Assembly (NCBI RefSeq): GCF_000340215.1
Contig: NW_006921532.1
Location: forward strand, 2,025,337 to 2,089,336
DNA length: 64,000 nucleotides
Source: Pseudocercospora fijiensis CIRAD86
Taxonomy: Eukaryota; Ascomycota; Dothideomycetes; Mycosphaerellales; Mycosphaerellaceae
Direction of reading: 5' to 3'
Position 1 is the stretch's first letter. The number at the start of each line of letters is the position of its first letter. The notes under the pieces are model-generated. The model had not been told where the DNA came from, ran no database searches, and saw only the letters and a list, made by a program, of their open reading frames with translations. Position numbers and translations under genes: made by a program. Below, piece by piece: positions 10,698-19,809 of the stretch.

Positions 10698-12759
10698 TCA
10701 CATGGAAACACTCTTCCTACTAGCAACTCTTGACAGCACAGGTACCGCCGGCTTAACGCTGTTCAAAACGACCACTGTTGTATCACACAAGTCAGCATAG
10801 CCACCGAATGAATCAGCAGACCATAGAAATCAACTCACCAGCGAACAGACAAATCGCAACCAAAGGCAAAACCCAAGGCGAGAAAGCAAAATTCCCTCCC
10901 GCATCCGTCAAATCCATAATCGAAAGCAAACACAACGCGAGCCCAAGCAACCCACTCACAACCAACCGAATCCAATGCATCCACGTCTTCTCCCTCTTAC
11001 TCAACGCCGCAAGCAAACAGCATAAAATCACAACCAACCCCACCGTCGTGAAAAAGTACACAAACGTCAAATCGAAAACTCCCGCGGCTCGAACCAGAGC
11101 ATCAGACGACTCATCCGAAGCCTTTTCGTCTGAGAAATCCACGATCGTGTTCGAGAGCACGTTGAGCTCCGTGCTGTTCTCTGAGCCGGCGAAACCTGCT
11201 ATGTTCAGGATTGTGGTGTACAGGGTGTAGTATGACCATTCGACCGCACCCCAGGCAGCTTCGGGATCCGCGGTGCCGTTTGCGACGACTTGGGTGGCGT
11301 TGATGGCGTTGGGGTAAGTGTAAGTCAAAATCTCGCTGGTTTCGCTGAGACTGCTGGTCGTGAGGAGAGATTTGTAGACGAGATCTTGAACCGTGTCGTT
11401 GAGTTGAGTTGCGATTTCGGTCCAGTTTGGATTTGTTTCGTTGGCGATCTGAGCCCAGGTGTTGATTTGGTTGGTGAATTCGTTGCCGCGCACGATTGCT
11501 GCGCGCCAGGTTACGCATTGGGCTACGCCTTCGACTGCGAGGACGAGGGCGAGGTGGAGGGGGAAGTGCAGGAAGGACCAGATTTGTTGCCGGATTGTGC
11601 CGAAGTGGTCTTCTTCGATCCAGTCGAAGTAGAGCATGTAGAGGAAGTAGTAGATTGCTACTGCGCAGATTATGTTGCCGACTGTCGAGGCGGTGAAGCT
11701 TAAAGCTCCTTCTGAGTGGACGATGCGTTGGCACTGGAAGGAGAGGTTAGAACGAGCTATGATTTGGGAGTAAGGAAGTTCGTTACCTTCTCAGCAAGAC
11801 CCATCACACCCTCGCCAAGGATTATGAGAGTGAGTAGACTCATTCTCTGAATTAGATGTGTTCCCTTGAAGCTGATGTTGCGCCAGATGGAGGAGACCGA
11901 TGTAGCAACAATGGTCTCCAGAATGGCGACCACATACCATGCAATGTAAGTATGATCCGATCCTTGCTCGACAGAGTGGAAGCTCCAGAAGATGCCGAGA
12001 TAAATGATAGCGGCGATGAAGTATGTTCCTGCCATGAGACACATGGGCAGAATCGTCTGCTTGTAATGTCGCGTAAACCACAACGACACAACGTATTGGA
12101 ATACGAGAACCAAGCGCGACGCCATGAGTACCAGCGTCAGAGCCTTGAAGTATGGCAAAGCAGGTCCTTCCTCATCGGCATCATCCTCGCCAGATGACTG
12201 CATGTGTTTCCCAACATTGAACTTGGGTCCGATGATTGCGAAGCCCATCATCACAAGGAATTGGCAATACTTGGCGGTCCGTTCGAAGACGGAGTCTGTT
12301 GAGAATCGAACATCGTAGAGACCGACCTGGTACCTGAAAAGTAAATGATATCGTTAGTCATCGTCTTATGTTGCGTTATGATCGACGCGTTGCTCACCAT
12401 GTAAACCACAGGACGCAAAAGAAGCCGATGTATTGCTTCAGTGTGTCGCTGTCGTTGACCTGCATGTTGTCAGCTTTTGTTCAAGCTCGCCATCATGGCG
12501 CTGATACCTCATGGACGTTAGTGAAGACGGTTAAGTTGGCCACGAAGAACAGGTCGTAGAACAGCTCGGCATTGGTAGCTTCGGCGTGTCGACGGAATTG
12601 CGGATGATCGTGAAAAGCTGCATCATCGGACTGTTCTTCCAGGTAGGGCTGCACGATGGCGGTCTTGTTGTCTTCTGTGTTGGAAGAGGCCCCGGACCCT
12701 TCATGTGCCATCAAAGGACTCCTGAAGAACGGGAGATGACTGTTGTTGGCTTTCGCCAT
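10698..12759 (-). CDS. LtrA-like (low temperature requirement A) multi-pass membrane protein
   Basis: Five exons on the minus strand: 12759-12508, 12459-12398, 12333-11787, 11733-10839 and 10774-10698. Introns are GTATCA..GCAG, GTGAGC..TCAG, GTAACG..CCAG and GTGAGT..ACAG. The last intron is easy to miss; skipping it truncates the final membrane helix, while using it restores PLVAICLFAVVVLNSV and a short basic tail ending SRKSVSM. The product is about 610 aa. The acidic, soluble N-terminus leads into FRRHAEATNAELFYDLFFVA, the hallmark opening of the LtrA family, followed by many hydrophobic segments including TLIILGEGVMGLAEKV. The bacterial founder was named from a low-temperature growth phenotype; the biochemical role of fungal members is not established. 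A later Met (residue 17) is a possible alternative start. Confidence 0.82.
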
Positions 12760-13638
12760 TTCGAATCTATCCTCAAACGGCAGACAAATTTAGTGACCTC
12801 GCTGTCGTTGCAATCAAGTCAGTAGCGAGACCAAGGCGAATAGTTGTAGGAAGCCAAGCATATAAATCTTCTGGCGGAAAGAACATGCAGCTGGAGGCTG
12901 GGTCAAATAAGGCCCCGAGTACTTAATGAGTCTAGAATTGGTATGCCTTAAAACTATCAGTGCTGGCGATCATTCAGCTGAGGCACGTTGGGATAGGAAT
13001 CACATTGAGGGACCGCGTGAGGCGTGCTCGAGGCGTCCCAATATCGCCGCACGTACTTTGAGGCCGTACGCCATGCGGCCATGAATCGCTGGTGTGTCCG
13101 CACTAACAAATCGACACTTTCGCAAAGGTGTTCCAGAAATGGATACAGGACAGACGTGATCCTTCGGCGCGCCATGTCCCAGTCGTGCTTCTCTCGACGC
13201 TGTCAAGTTTCAGCTGTACGGCCCCAACTATGTAGCATGCTTCTCCACATAAATGCCGTCGCCGCGTGATTCAGTACGAGTTTGCTCACAAGTGACCTGT
13301 CAGGTCAAGCAACTTTGAGCACTCTGCATTCTCCTACGAGTCTACCACATTAAAAGTTGGGTGCGTGGTGGAACCACAAGTGGAGAATTCAGAAGCCCGA
13401 AGGATTGCAGAAGCTGTGGAGATGATGGACGCCTCAAAAGCTTGAGAAGCGATATAGAGGCTTAGCCGCCTTAGCCTGACTGAGGTGACCCCAACAGCCT
13501 GGTTCAGGTAACCCTAAGGCCGTCCTCTTCTTAAGTCTGCGCTGTTCCCAGCTGGTGCAAGATGGAGGTATGGCCAGCGCTTGCCGGATCAGTACGCAGA
13601 AGGCCGTCCGCTCCCTGATGAAGCTTTGTCTCAGGTAT
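12760..13638. other. Intergenic region, divergent promoter side of the LtrA-like gene
   Basis: About 880 bp between the LtrA-like start and the DPL1 stop, both on the minus strand. No coding family, RNA gene or repeat is recognised. The small open frames are not supported. Confidence 0.55.
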
Positions 13639-15324
13639 TCAAGCCTTGTACAAAGTATCTAGAAACCCACTCGCGAGGTCTCTTACTATGCTCTTATCCG
13701 GTATACTGCCGGCGACACCATACAGCGCCGCTGCATCGCCCTTTTTGGTGCTTGCGTGTCCTTTGCAAGCTTCCACTACGTCCTCCAGGTCTTTGACAAG
13801 CTGATCGACTGCGTTCACGATTGGGACAGTGACAGCAACGTGAATCGCAGGTGGATCTTGCAAAGCATTTAGATGCCAACCTTTTGCAGACATGGCATCA
13901 GCAATGTCATAGATGTCGACCAGCAAACTTGGCGATTTGTGATTTGGCGCAGCCTTGAATGCCACGACTGAGACCATCGGCTTGCCGATGACTTGAATGC
14001 TCTGGCGAAGTCTGTCCGAAGTTCTAATGGCGTATTCAATCTGCTTCGCAGCACTAACGATTTTCAGACAGGTGTCAAGATAGCCATCCTCACCCATGCG
14101 CATGAGCGATGCCCAGCAACCGGCAATCAATGCGCCTGGTCTTGAACCAGCAATGTTAGGTGACGCGTAGACGCCGCCTGACCAGTCTGGACATATGTAG
14201 TACTGGTACTTTCGAAGCTTTGCAGTCCGATAGAGTACCACGCTGTTGCCTTTAGGAGCAAAGCCGTACTTGTGGGTGTCGACGCTGATCGATGTAACTC
14301 CTGGCACGCGAAAGTCGAAGTCTGGAGACGGGAAGCCAGCCTTTGCGAGGAAAGCTATCACGAAAGATCCTAGACAGCAATCTACGTGTAGTGGAAGCTT
14401 GTGCTTCAGAGCCAGTCGAGATAGAGCAGGAATGTCGTCAACAATGCCGTGAGGGAAGTTTGGAGCCGATCCCACCAGCAGTATGGTATTTGGATTGATC
14501 AGCCGGCGCACAGAAGGTATGTGAACACGATAGCTGGGCTCAGGGCAAGGCACCAAGTGCATCTTGATCTTGAAGTAATCGCCAGCTTTTCGGAAGGCAG
14601 TGTGTGCAGTGTTCGGAAGGATCATCTCAGGCTCAGTCACGCCTCGCTCAAAAAATGCCTTTTGTCGTGCTGCTAGACACGCCATCAATATACTCTCTGT
14701 CCCTCCACTGGTGGTCACGCCCGCTCCTGCATCAGGCGCATTGAAGAGGGCCAAAGTCATAGCGACAACTTCTGCCTCCATCTTTCGCACACCTGGAAAG
14801 ACGTCTGGGTGGATTGGATTGCTCACGCCGAAGCGCTTGAAGGCATCGCTCTGCAACCCTGCAAGCTCATCACCGCCATGATACACCGCACCGCTGACCC
14901 TTCCATCTTCCCATCTTGTATGCTCCATCTCGCCCAGCTTCTCCAGCTCTGCGCGTACTTGCTCGGGCGTCCATCCTTGAGCTGGCAGTGCTTTGTAATT
15001 GATGACACCTGGACCGGAAGGCACCAGCTTTTTCTCGATATCTGTGATTGCTTTCTTCACGTCGGCCTGGACCTTGGCCTGTACAAAAGGCAGGCGCAGA
15101 AAGAGTGCATAGAGTCTGCGGTAGATATGGCCATATAGCTGTTTAATGGAGGCGAAGATGCCATAACCACGCAGTCTCCACCACGTCGATCGAGCCAATC
15201 GAATTATGAACAGAGCGAGGAGGACGTTTCGAAAGACATCGAGGCTTTGCGTGAGGAGCAGTTGGCGGCCTCTGGGAGTTCTGACGTTGTACTGCTTGCG
15301 CAGTTGTGGGGATAGCAGAGCCAT
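13639..15324 (-). CDS. DPL1: Sphingosine-1-phosphate lyase (dihydrosphingosine phosphate lyase)
   Basis: PLP enzyme of the endoplasmic reticulum. It cleaves phosphorylated sphingoid bases to a fatty aldehyde and phosphoethanolamine, the exit step of sphingolipid breakdown. A single uninterrupted frame of 561 aa starts with ATG at 15324, close to the usual size. An N-terminal membrane segment (about residues 30-47, FRNVLLALFIIRLARS) precedes the fold-type I aminotransferase domain. Visible are SGAVYHGG, the cofactor-phosphate segment TTSGGTESILMAC, the PLP-aspartate region HVDCCLGSF, and SVDTHKYGFAPKG whose Lys (about residue 352) forms the Schiff base. CPDWSGGVYASPNIAGSRPG is also diagnostic. 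The phosphoethanolamine product is the substrate-side neighbour of the ethanolamine kinase pathway whose gene starts at 63637, but no linkage is implied. Confidence 0.95.
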   Translation of the reverse strand: MALLSPQLRKQYNVRTPRGRQLLLTQSLDVFRNVLLALFIIRLARSTWWRLRGYGIFASIKQLYGHIYRRLYALFLRLPFVQAKVQADVKKAITDIEKKLVPSGPGVINYKALPAQGWTPEQVRAELEKLGEMEHTRWEDGRVSGAVYHGGDELAGLQSDAFKRFGVSNPIHPDVFPGVRKMEAEVVAMTLALFNAPDAGAGVTTSGGTESILMACLAARQKAFFERGVTEPEMILPNTAHTAFRKAGDYFKIKMHLVPCPEPSYRVHIPSVRRLINPNTILLVGSAPNFPHGIVDDIPALSRLALKHKLPLHVDCCLGSFVIAFLAKAGFPSPDFDFRVPGVTSISVDTHKYGFAPKGNSVVLYRTAKLRKYQYYICPDWSGGVYASPNIAGSRPGALIAGCWASLMRMGEDGYLDTCLKIVSAAKQIEYAIRTSDRLRQSIQVIGKPMVSVVAFKAAPNHKSPSLLVDIYDIADAMSAKGWHLNALQDPPAIHVAVTVPIVNAVDQLVKDLEDVVEACKGHASTKKGDAAALYGVAGSIPDKSIVRDLASGFLDTLYKA

Positions 15325-15901
15325 TATTACGACCAGACAAAGGCTGCGAGAGGTCTTGCTACCGAGAGGAAGAGGGCTGTGGAGGCATTGGCATTATATA
15401 ACAATACTTGGAAACGGGCAAAGAAAGCTTGGTTGCAAGCTGAAGTCATTCGAAACAACTCATCGTGGCACGAGGCAGCAGCACATGCCTTGATGCACGG
15501 TGCACGCGGAACGCGCGGAGAGCTTGCGAATGCCGAGGCTGCTCAGTGGCTTTGTCAACTGACGATCCTCAATCAAATTGCCGGGACTCCCCTTCAATAT
15601 TGACTCAAGCAACCTTGCGCTGCCAGGGGCATGGCCGACACTCGACACTCCCGTCAACCTGAAGCCTCCCGTCTACCGTTACTCGCAACGAGTCCCATAC
15701 TTGAGCTCCGAAGTATAAATCTTGCTTGCCGCCCACGCAGCTGTGAGACAACGCATGAACGTCAGCTACAGACCAGTCACACTCAATGGACCATGGCTGG
15801 TGACCTTACATCTTCACAGAGCACCGCCAATTGACAGGACTGCGCCTCCAATTGCGCACTTGACTAGACACAACATCCAGATACAGGGGCTTCCTCATTG
15901 G
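15325..15901. other. Intergenic region
   Basis: About 580 bp between DPL1 (start side) and the stop of ureG. No gene or repeat recognised; it holds the DPL1 promoter. Confidence 0.55.
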
Positions 15902-16808
15902 CTACTTGCTGCCACTCGATGCGCTTCCGGCCGCCGCTCCGCTACTCCTCCACGCACTGAGGATTAGATCCACAATATGGTCCGTGCCTTTGCCATTCTT
16001 GACTTGCGCGAAGATGGTCGGCCCTCCCTCACTGGCCACAGACGTTAATCCTGCTCAAAGACGCTGTCTTGCATGACTTACCGCATCTTTCTTGCATCTC
16101 TGTCCATGACATTCAGGTCGGCACCAATCAGCTCCGCCAGATCTGTCTTGTTGACAATCAGAAGATCGCTCTGCGTTATGCCAGGCCCTCCTTTTCTTGG
16201 GATCTTGTCTCCTCCGCTGACATCGATGACATATATGATGTAGTCAGCCAGCTCTCGTGAGTAGTTCGCAGCTAAGTTATCTCCACCACTTTCTATCAGC
16301 AGTATCTCGGTACCAAATTCTCTTTGGAGCTCTTGGAGGGCAGCAAGATTCGCTGATATGTCTTCTCGTACAGCTGCATGCGGACATCCCCCGGTCTCGA
16401 TGGCTCGTATCCGCTCAGCTGGTAGAGCTTTATGCCGGGTGAGAAACTCGCAGTCTTCGCGGGTAAAGATATCGTTGGTTACGGCGGCGATGTTGTACTT
16501 GTCGCGAAGGGCATGGCATAGTGCAAGCATCAGGGCAGTTTTCCCGGAACCTACGGGTCTTCATGCACCATATATATCAGCCTCAACCGCTCACAATGTG
16601 CCTTGGTCGTCTGCTCCTGCGTTCTTGTCTGGACATACCCACCAATGCCGACTGTGAAAGCTCGGTCTTTCCAGTCTCTACCCTCTATGATGGGCATTTC
16701 ACGGCCAAGAAAGGATCCTGGACCATCCAAAACTTCGTGAGTGTGGCCATGGTCCTCTGCTGCGTGCGAGTGCGAAGCTCCATCATGTGAGTGAGAGTGA
16801 GAGGTCAT
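15902..16808 (-). CDS. ureG: Urease accessory GTPase UreG
   Basis: SIMIBI-class GTPase that couples GTP hydrolysis to nickel delivery into urease. Three exons are inferred: 16808-16639, 16558-16082 and 16031-15902, product about 258 aa. The first intron (GTATGT..GAAG) interrupts the P-loop. Joining it restores GPVGSGKT (residues about 57-64), which no single frame shows. The second intron (GTAAGT..CCAG) precedes the C-terminal segment with [11 protein letters not shown], a UreG hallmark. Other visible motifs are [28 protein letters not shown] (Cys-Pro-His metal site), [15 protein letters not shown] and the guanine-specificity motif NKTD. The His-rich start ([17 protein letters not shown]) is the metal-binding extension typical of eukaryotic UreG. 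Urease itself is not in the window. Confidence 0.93.
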
Positions 16809-17198
16809 GACTGGACTGCTTTTATCATCGACTCGAGTGTAACAGGAAACAGGGCTGTCAGATTCCGGTCTCAGAGCGGGGCTGGTGGGGCATCGAATTC
16901 ACAACCCTGCGGCGGATCATGAGCGGTCAGGGCCGATGCGCAACTCTGTTTCTGTCCCGAAGGTTGTACGCTTCCATTTACATATCATCACGGATCTGTT
17001 CGAGGCTCGCAGGCTGGCTTGTGAGGCTGCGAAAGGCTTGCATCATCTGTGCCGCAGTGCTTGTGGAAGGCGAGCCAAGAGCGTTGAGGAAGGTAGGTCG
17101 GAGTGCTATTTGATGGACTTGTGAGGGAACAGAGGTTTTGTTGTGCAGGGAGGTGGGTTAACCTTTATGTCGTGTGTGATACCAGATTTAGTCCCACA
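16809..17198. other. Intergenic region
   Basis: About 390 bp between the ureG start and the PalC stop. Nothing beyond short unsupported frames is seen. Confidence 0.5.
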
Positions 17199-18638
17199 TC
17201 AGTAGTAGCTATTGCTGGTCGCACTACGTCCATATTCACCTGAAGTGCCCGGGAACGCACCCACAGGATCGCTACTCCGTCCCAACGCTTCCTCGTCTCC
17301 ACTGTCGGCTTCTTCTCCACGAAATGCTTTTTCATCCGGCTCCGGTGGTGCTCGCATGCTTGACAAAGTCGCTATATCAAGCGATGGAGGATTGAAGGGC
17401 TGAGCGGTGTGATACTCTCTTCCAGATGGCATGCTTGCAAGGAGGGGCTCGAATGGCGGCACGAGTTGCACATTGATTGTGCTGTTCTCCTTGTCCCATT
17501 TGGCCTCCAGCATCTCCACCACTCGCGCTTCCTCCAAACGGCCAGCATCCATGCCCCATTCACCACCTTTCTCGACCTTCTTGTCTTCGCGACGTTCTTG
17601 CCAACTCTGCTTCAGACCTTTGAACCCTTTTCGTTTGCCATCTTCGAGATCGACAGCAAGACCTAGCTCCTTCCTCGACCCTCGAAGCCATGCCAGTCCT
17701 TCGCCAGTCTTTCCTGACAATTCTGCATCGATGGCGAGAAAACGCGCGGCTTTGCCTCTAGCTGTACGTCGCAAGTCCTCGGCGTATCTCACCAGATCCT
17801 CGTCAACCTTTCCAGCACCACTTCGTGCTAAGAGGCCAACCGCACTATTCGCGTGCTCGGCTGCAGCCAGGCAGAGTCTCGCAAAGAGATGTGCTCGGAC
17901 CTTCGGGATGGTAGGCGCTTTGAACATCCAATCTGTATTGCTTTCATTCCTGGTGTCCGCCACAGCAGCGATGTATGGATCATCTTTCGCCACGACGATA
18001 ATCGTTGCTTCGGCCATAGCGAGAGAAGCCAGCGCAGAAATGGTGGATGCTTGGATGTCCACAGGGCCATCTCTGGCAGCAGATATTGAGGGAAGTGAAA
18101 GCAGATGTGAATGGACGCTGTGTGCCTCGAGCAAATGCTTCATGGCTGTGCCGATGGTCGCAGTACGCTGATCTGCAGACAAAACAGCTGAGCCGTAGAG
18201 GAGACGAAGCTGTGAACGTGCCAATAGCGAATGCGTGTAAGCAAGAGTCGATAAGGCGAATGCGATTTCATGGTGCAGTCCTGTCAGCTTAGGCCGAGCA
18301 CTTTCGCGGCCGGGCAGAGTAGGCGACAGAGTGCTTCGCCATTCAACTTCAAGAGGCTTCTTGACCTCGACATCCAGCTTTTCCGGTCCAATATCGCGGT
18401 AGCTAGCGCCCGTATTTAAGGCTAATAGATACGGAAGATAGCCGTTGACTGCATCTTGGACGGTGGGAAGGTTAACAGCCCTGGCTTGGGCCGAGAGGCG
18501 TTTGTGTTTCTTCAACGCATCTTTCAATATGCTGCGCTTTGTGGTTGCCGTCAGCGGTAGAGAAGGATGCGTGACACTGTCAAAGTAGTCTGAGAGGAGA
18601 ACTGAGCTTGTGGTTGGGAGTGTAAAGGGAAAGGGCAT
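17199..18638 (-). CDS. palC: pH-response regulator PalC (BRO1-domain protein)
   Basis: Component of the fungal Pal/Rim ambient-pH pathway. PalC carries a BRO1 domain and links the plasma-membrane pH sensor complex to ESCRT-III (Vps32/Snf7), leading to processing of the PacC regulator. An uninterrupted 479-aa frame starts at MPFPFTLPTTSS, an N-terminus typical of PalC proteins. The BRO1 region covers roughly residues 1-330 and includes GLHHEIAFALSTLAYTHSLLARSQLR and the helix-rich segment with KVRAHLFARLCLAAAEHA. The C-terminal third is charged then disordered (Pro/Ser/Gly/Glu rich), which is usual for this family. Its promoter abuts the LTR retrotransposon insertion at 18758, only about 120 bp upstream of the start, so expression could be affected. 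Confidence 0.88.
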   Translation of the reverse strand: MPFPFTLPTTSSVLLSDYFDSVTHPSLPLTATTKRSILKDALKKHKRLSAQARAVNLPTVQDAVNGYLPYLLALNTGASYRDIGPEKLDVEVKKPLEVEWRSTLSPTLPGRESARPKLTGLHHEIAFALSTLAYTHSLLARSQLRLLYGSAVLSADQRTATIGTAMKHLLEAHSVHSHLLSLPSISAARDGPVDIQASTISALASLAMAEATIIVVAKDDPYIAAVADTRNESNTDWMFKAPTIPKVRAHLFARLCLAAAEHANSAVGLLARSGAGKVDEDLVRYAEDLRRTARGKAARFLAIDAELSGKTGEGLAWLRGSRKELGLAVDLEDGKRKGFKGLKQSWQERREDKKVEKGGEWGMDAGRLEEARVVEMLEAKWDKENSTINVQLVPPFEPLLASMPSGREYHTAQPFNPPSLDIATLSSMRAPPEPDEKAFRGEEADSGDEEALGRSSDPVGAFPGTSGEYGRSATSNSYY

Positions 18639-18732
18639 GTTTGTTTTCGGTGAGAAACTCCCTTCACAAGCTCGCCGTTGTTGACGCCCGTTGGTAGTTG
18701 ATCAAATCCACGTCGCTTTAGCAAAACAAGCC

Positions 18733-18757
18733 TGTTTGGTTAGTTAGCTTTGACTAA
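18733..18757. mobile_element. Left end fragment of the outer integrase-type element
   Basis: The short stretch before the retrotransposon starts with GTTTGGTTAG (18735 on) and ends TTTGACTAA. Removing the retrotransposon and one ACTAA copy joins it to 31010 onward. The motif matches the other end of the outer element at about 34230-34256, where GTTTGGT and CTTGACCAAAC occur, so this is read as its left terminus. The exact first base is uncertain and no target duplication for the outer element was found. Confidence 0.45.
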
Positions 18758-19035
18758 TATTGGCTGGTAACCGGCCCCACACCCATGGGCCAGTTTTGAG
18801 CCTATATAAGAGGCCTCCTTCTGTATTGTAGGTAGAGCATTAACCTCGTACAGTATATTGTTTATGTTATACTTCTATAATGCCTATATTATAGGGCTCT
18901 AGTTATTAGCCTAAGCGACAGTCTCGTTATCCTATCTTGCTAAATATAGCTGCCTATATTGCTATAGGTTATATTACCCTCGGTAGCCTATACTATTGCT
19001 ATAAGTAGTAGTAGTAGTATTAGTTTCCGTTCTTT
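18758..19035 (+). repeat. 5' LTR
   Basis: Starts TATTGGCTGG (ancestral TG start probably mutated) and ends near CCGTTCTTTA. A TATA box (TATATAA, 18803-18809) is present. Alignment with the 3' LTR is gap-free over most of its length. The outer 60 bp keep CpA/TpG (CACACCCATGGG), whereas the 3' copy has TATACCTATAGG. This shows the direction of mutation and that RIP fades towards unique DNA. The last base could be 19035 or 19036. Confidence 0.9.
18803..18809 (+). promoter_or_regulatory. TATA box of the 5' LTR
   Basis: TATATAA within CCTATATAAGAGG, conserved in the 3' LTR at 30772-30778. It is the likely core promoter of the retrotransposon. Confidence 0.6.
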
Positions 19036-19641
19036 ATTAGAGCCGAAGGTAGGGCTATCTCTTTATATCTAATAGGTTCGGGTATATTAAAGGTAGTCTC
19101 TAGGCACGAATAGCTATAACTAAAGCGAGGGTACGATAAGAGCCTACGATACGGACGATACCGAAGTATCTTAAGGGGCCGTTACGACAAGCAGAGAAAC
19201 CTCTTAACGAGGGCATCGCTTTAACCCCGAAAAGCTATAAACCCTTAGGACTGTTATAGCTTAGGGCCTAGTCTATAACTATAGCTAGCTTCTAAGGACT
19301 CGGCTCCGGGTCGAAGACCTATTTAGTACCGCTTGCTCGAGATAAGCCCCGCTTAAGGAGGAGATAGACTAATTACCTATCGGCCTTGCTTAGTTTGCTA
19401 AGACTATTTATACGATAGTAATTTCTAGATTATAGGTCGGATGCCTAGATAGTTCCCCTATCGACCGGGTAGATTGCTTCGAGATTCGCTGCCTCGTTCG
19501 GATAGTGCTTAGCCTTCTACTAGAAAAAGAAGGTCCCCGCCCCCTCGTCTAGCTAAAGGAGATACGAGCTAGTTTCTAGGATCTAGGTGTAAATAGAGAT
19601 TATAGTCTCTCCCTCCGAGCGGCTTTCGTCTAATACTAAAC

Positions 19642-19682
19642 TTAGCTCCTAGGGGTATATAGGCGACCCCTAGGAGGCTAAA
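19642..19682 (+). promoter_or_regulatory. Leader hairpin before the gag-like frame
   Basis: TTAGCTCCTAGGGGT (19642-19656) pairs with ACCCCTAGGAGGCTAA (19666-19681), one bulge, with a 9-base loop. It lies in the untranslated leader immediately before the first GC-centred palindrome. It could be a packaging, dimerisation or translation signal; the function is inference. Confidence 0.6.
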
Positions 19683-19684
19683 TT

Positions 19685-19711
19685 CTAATACTACCCTAGG
19701 GGTAATATTAG
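19685..19711 (+). repeat. GC-centred palindrome, copy 1
   Basis: Arms CTAATACTACCC and GGGGTAATATTAG around a TA centre. First of five copies of a 27-bp imperfect inverted repeat in the retrotransposon; this one precedes the gag-like frame and has lost the central CCGG. Confidence 0.75.
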
Positions 19712-19809
19712 AAGAAAATAGCCTAGTATACTATTCTCTCGCATAGCAATATCGAAACAAACTAAACCTATAATATATACTAAAAACACTTTCCTATAGC
19801 ATTTTATTT

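Noticed and set aside
10813..10840. End of the LtrA-like protein at GELISMVC
   Set aside because: The strong GTGAGT donor at 10838 and ACAG acceptor at 10775 join in frame to a better membrane segment and basic tail; the in-frame stop lies inside the intron.
16551..16640. UreG first exon continuing as [15 protein letters not shown]
   Set aside because: This is translated intron; splicing GTATGT to GAAG restores the GPVGSGKT P-loop.
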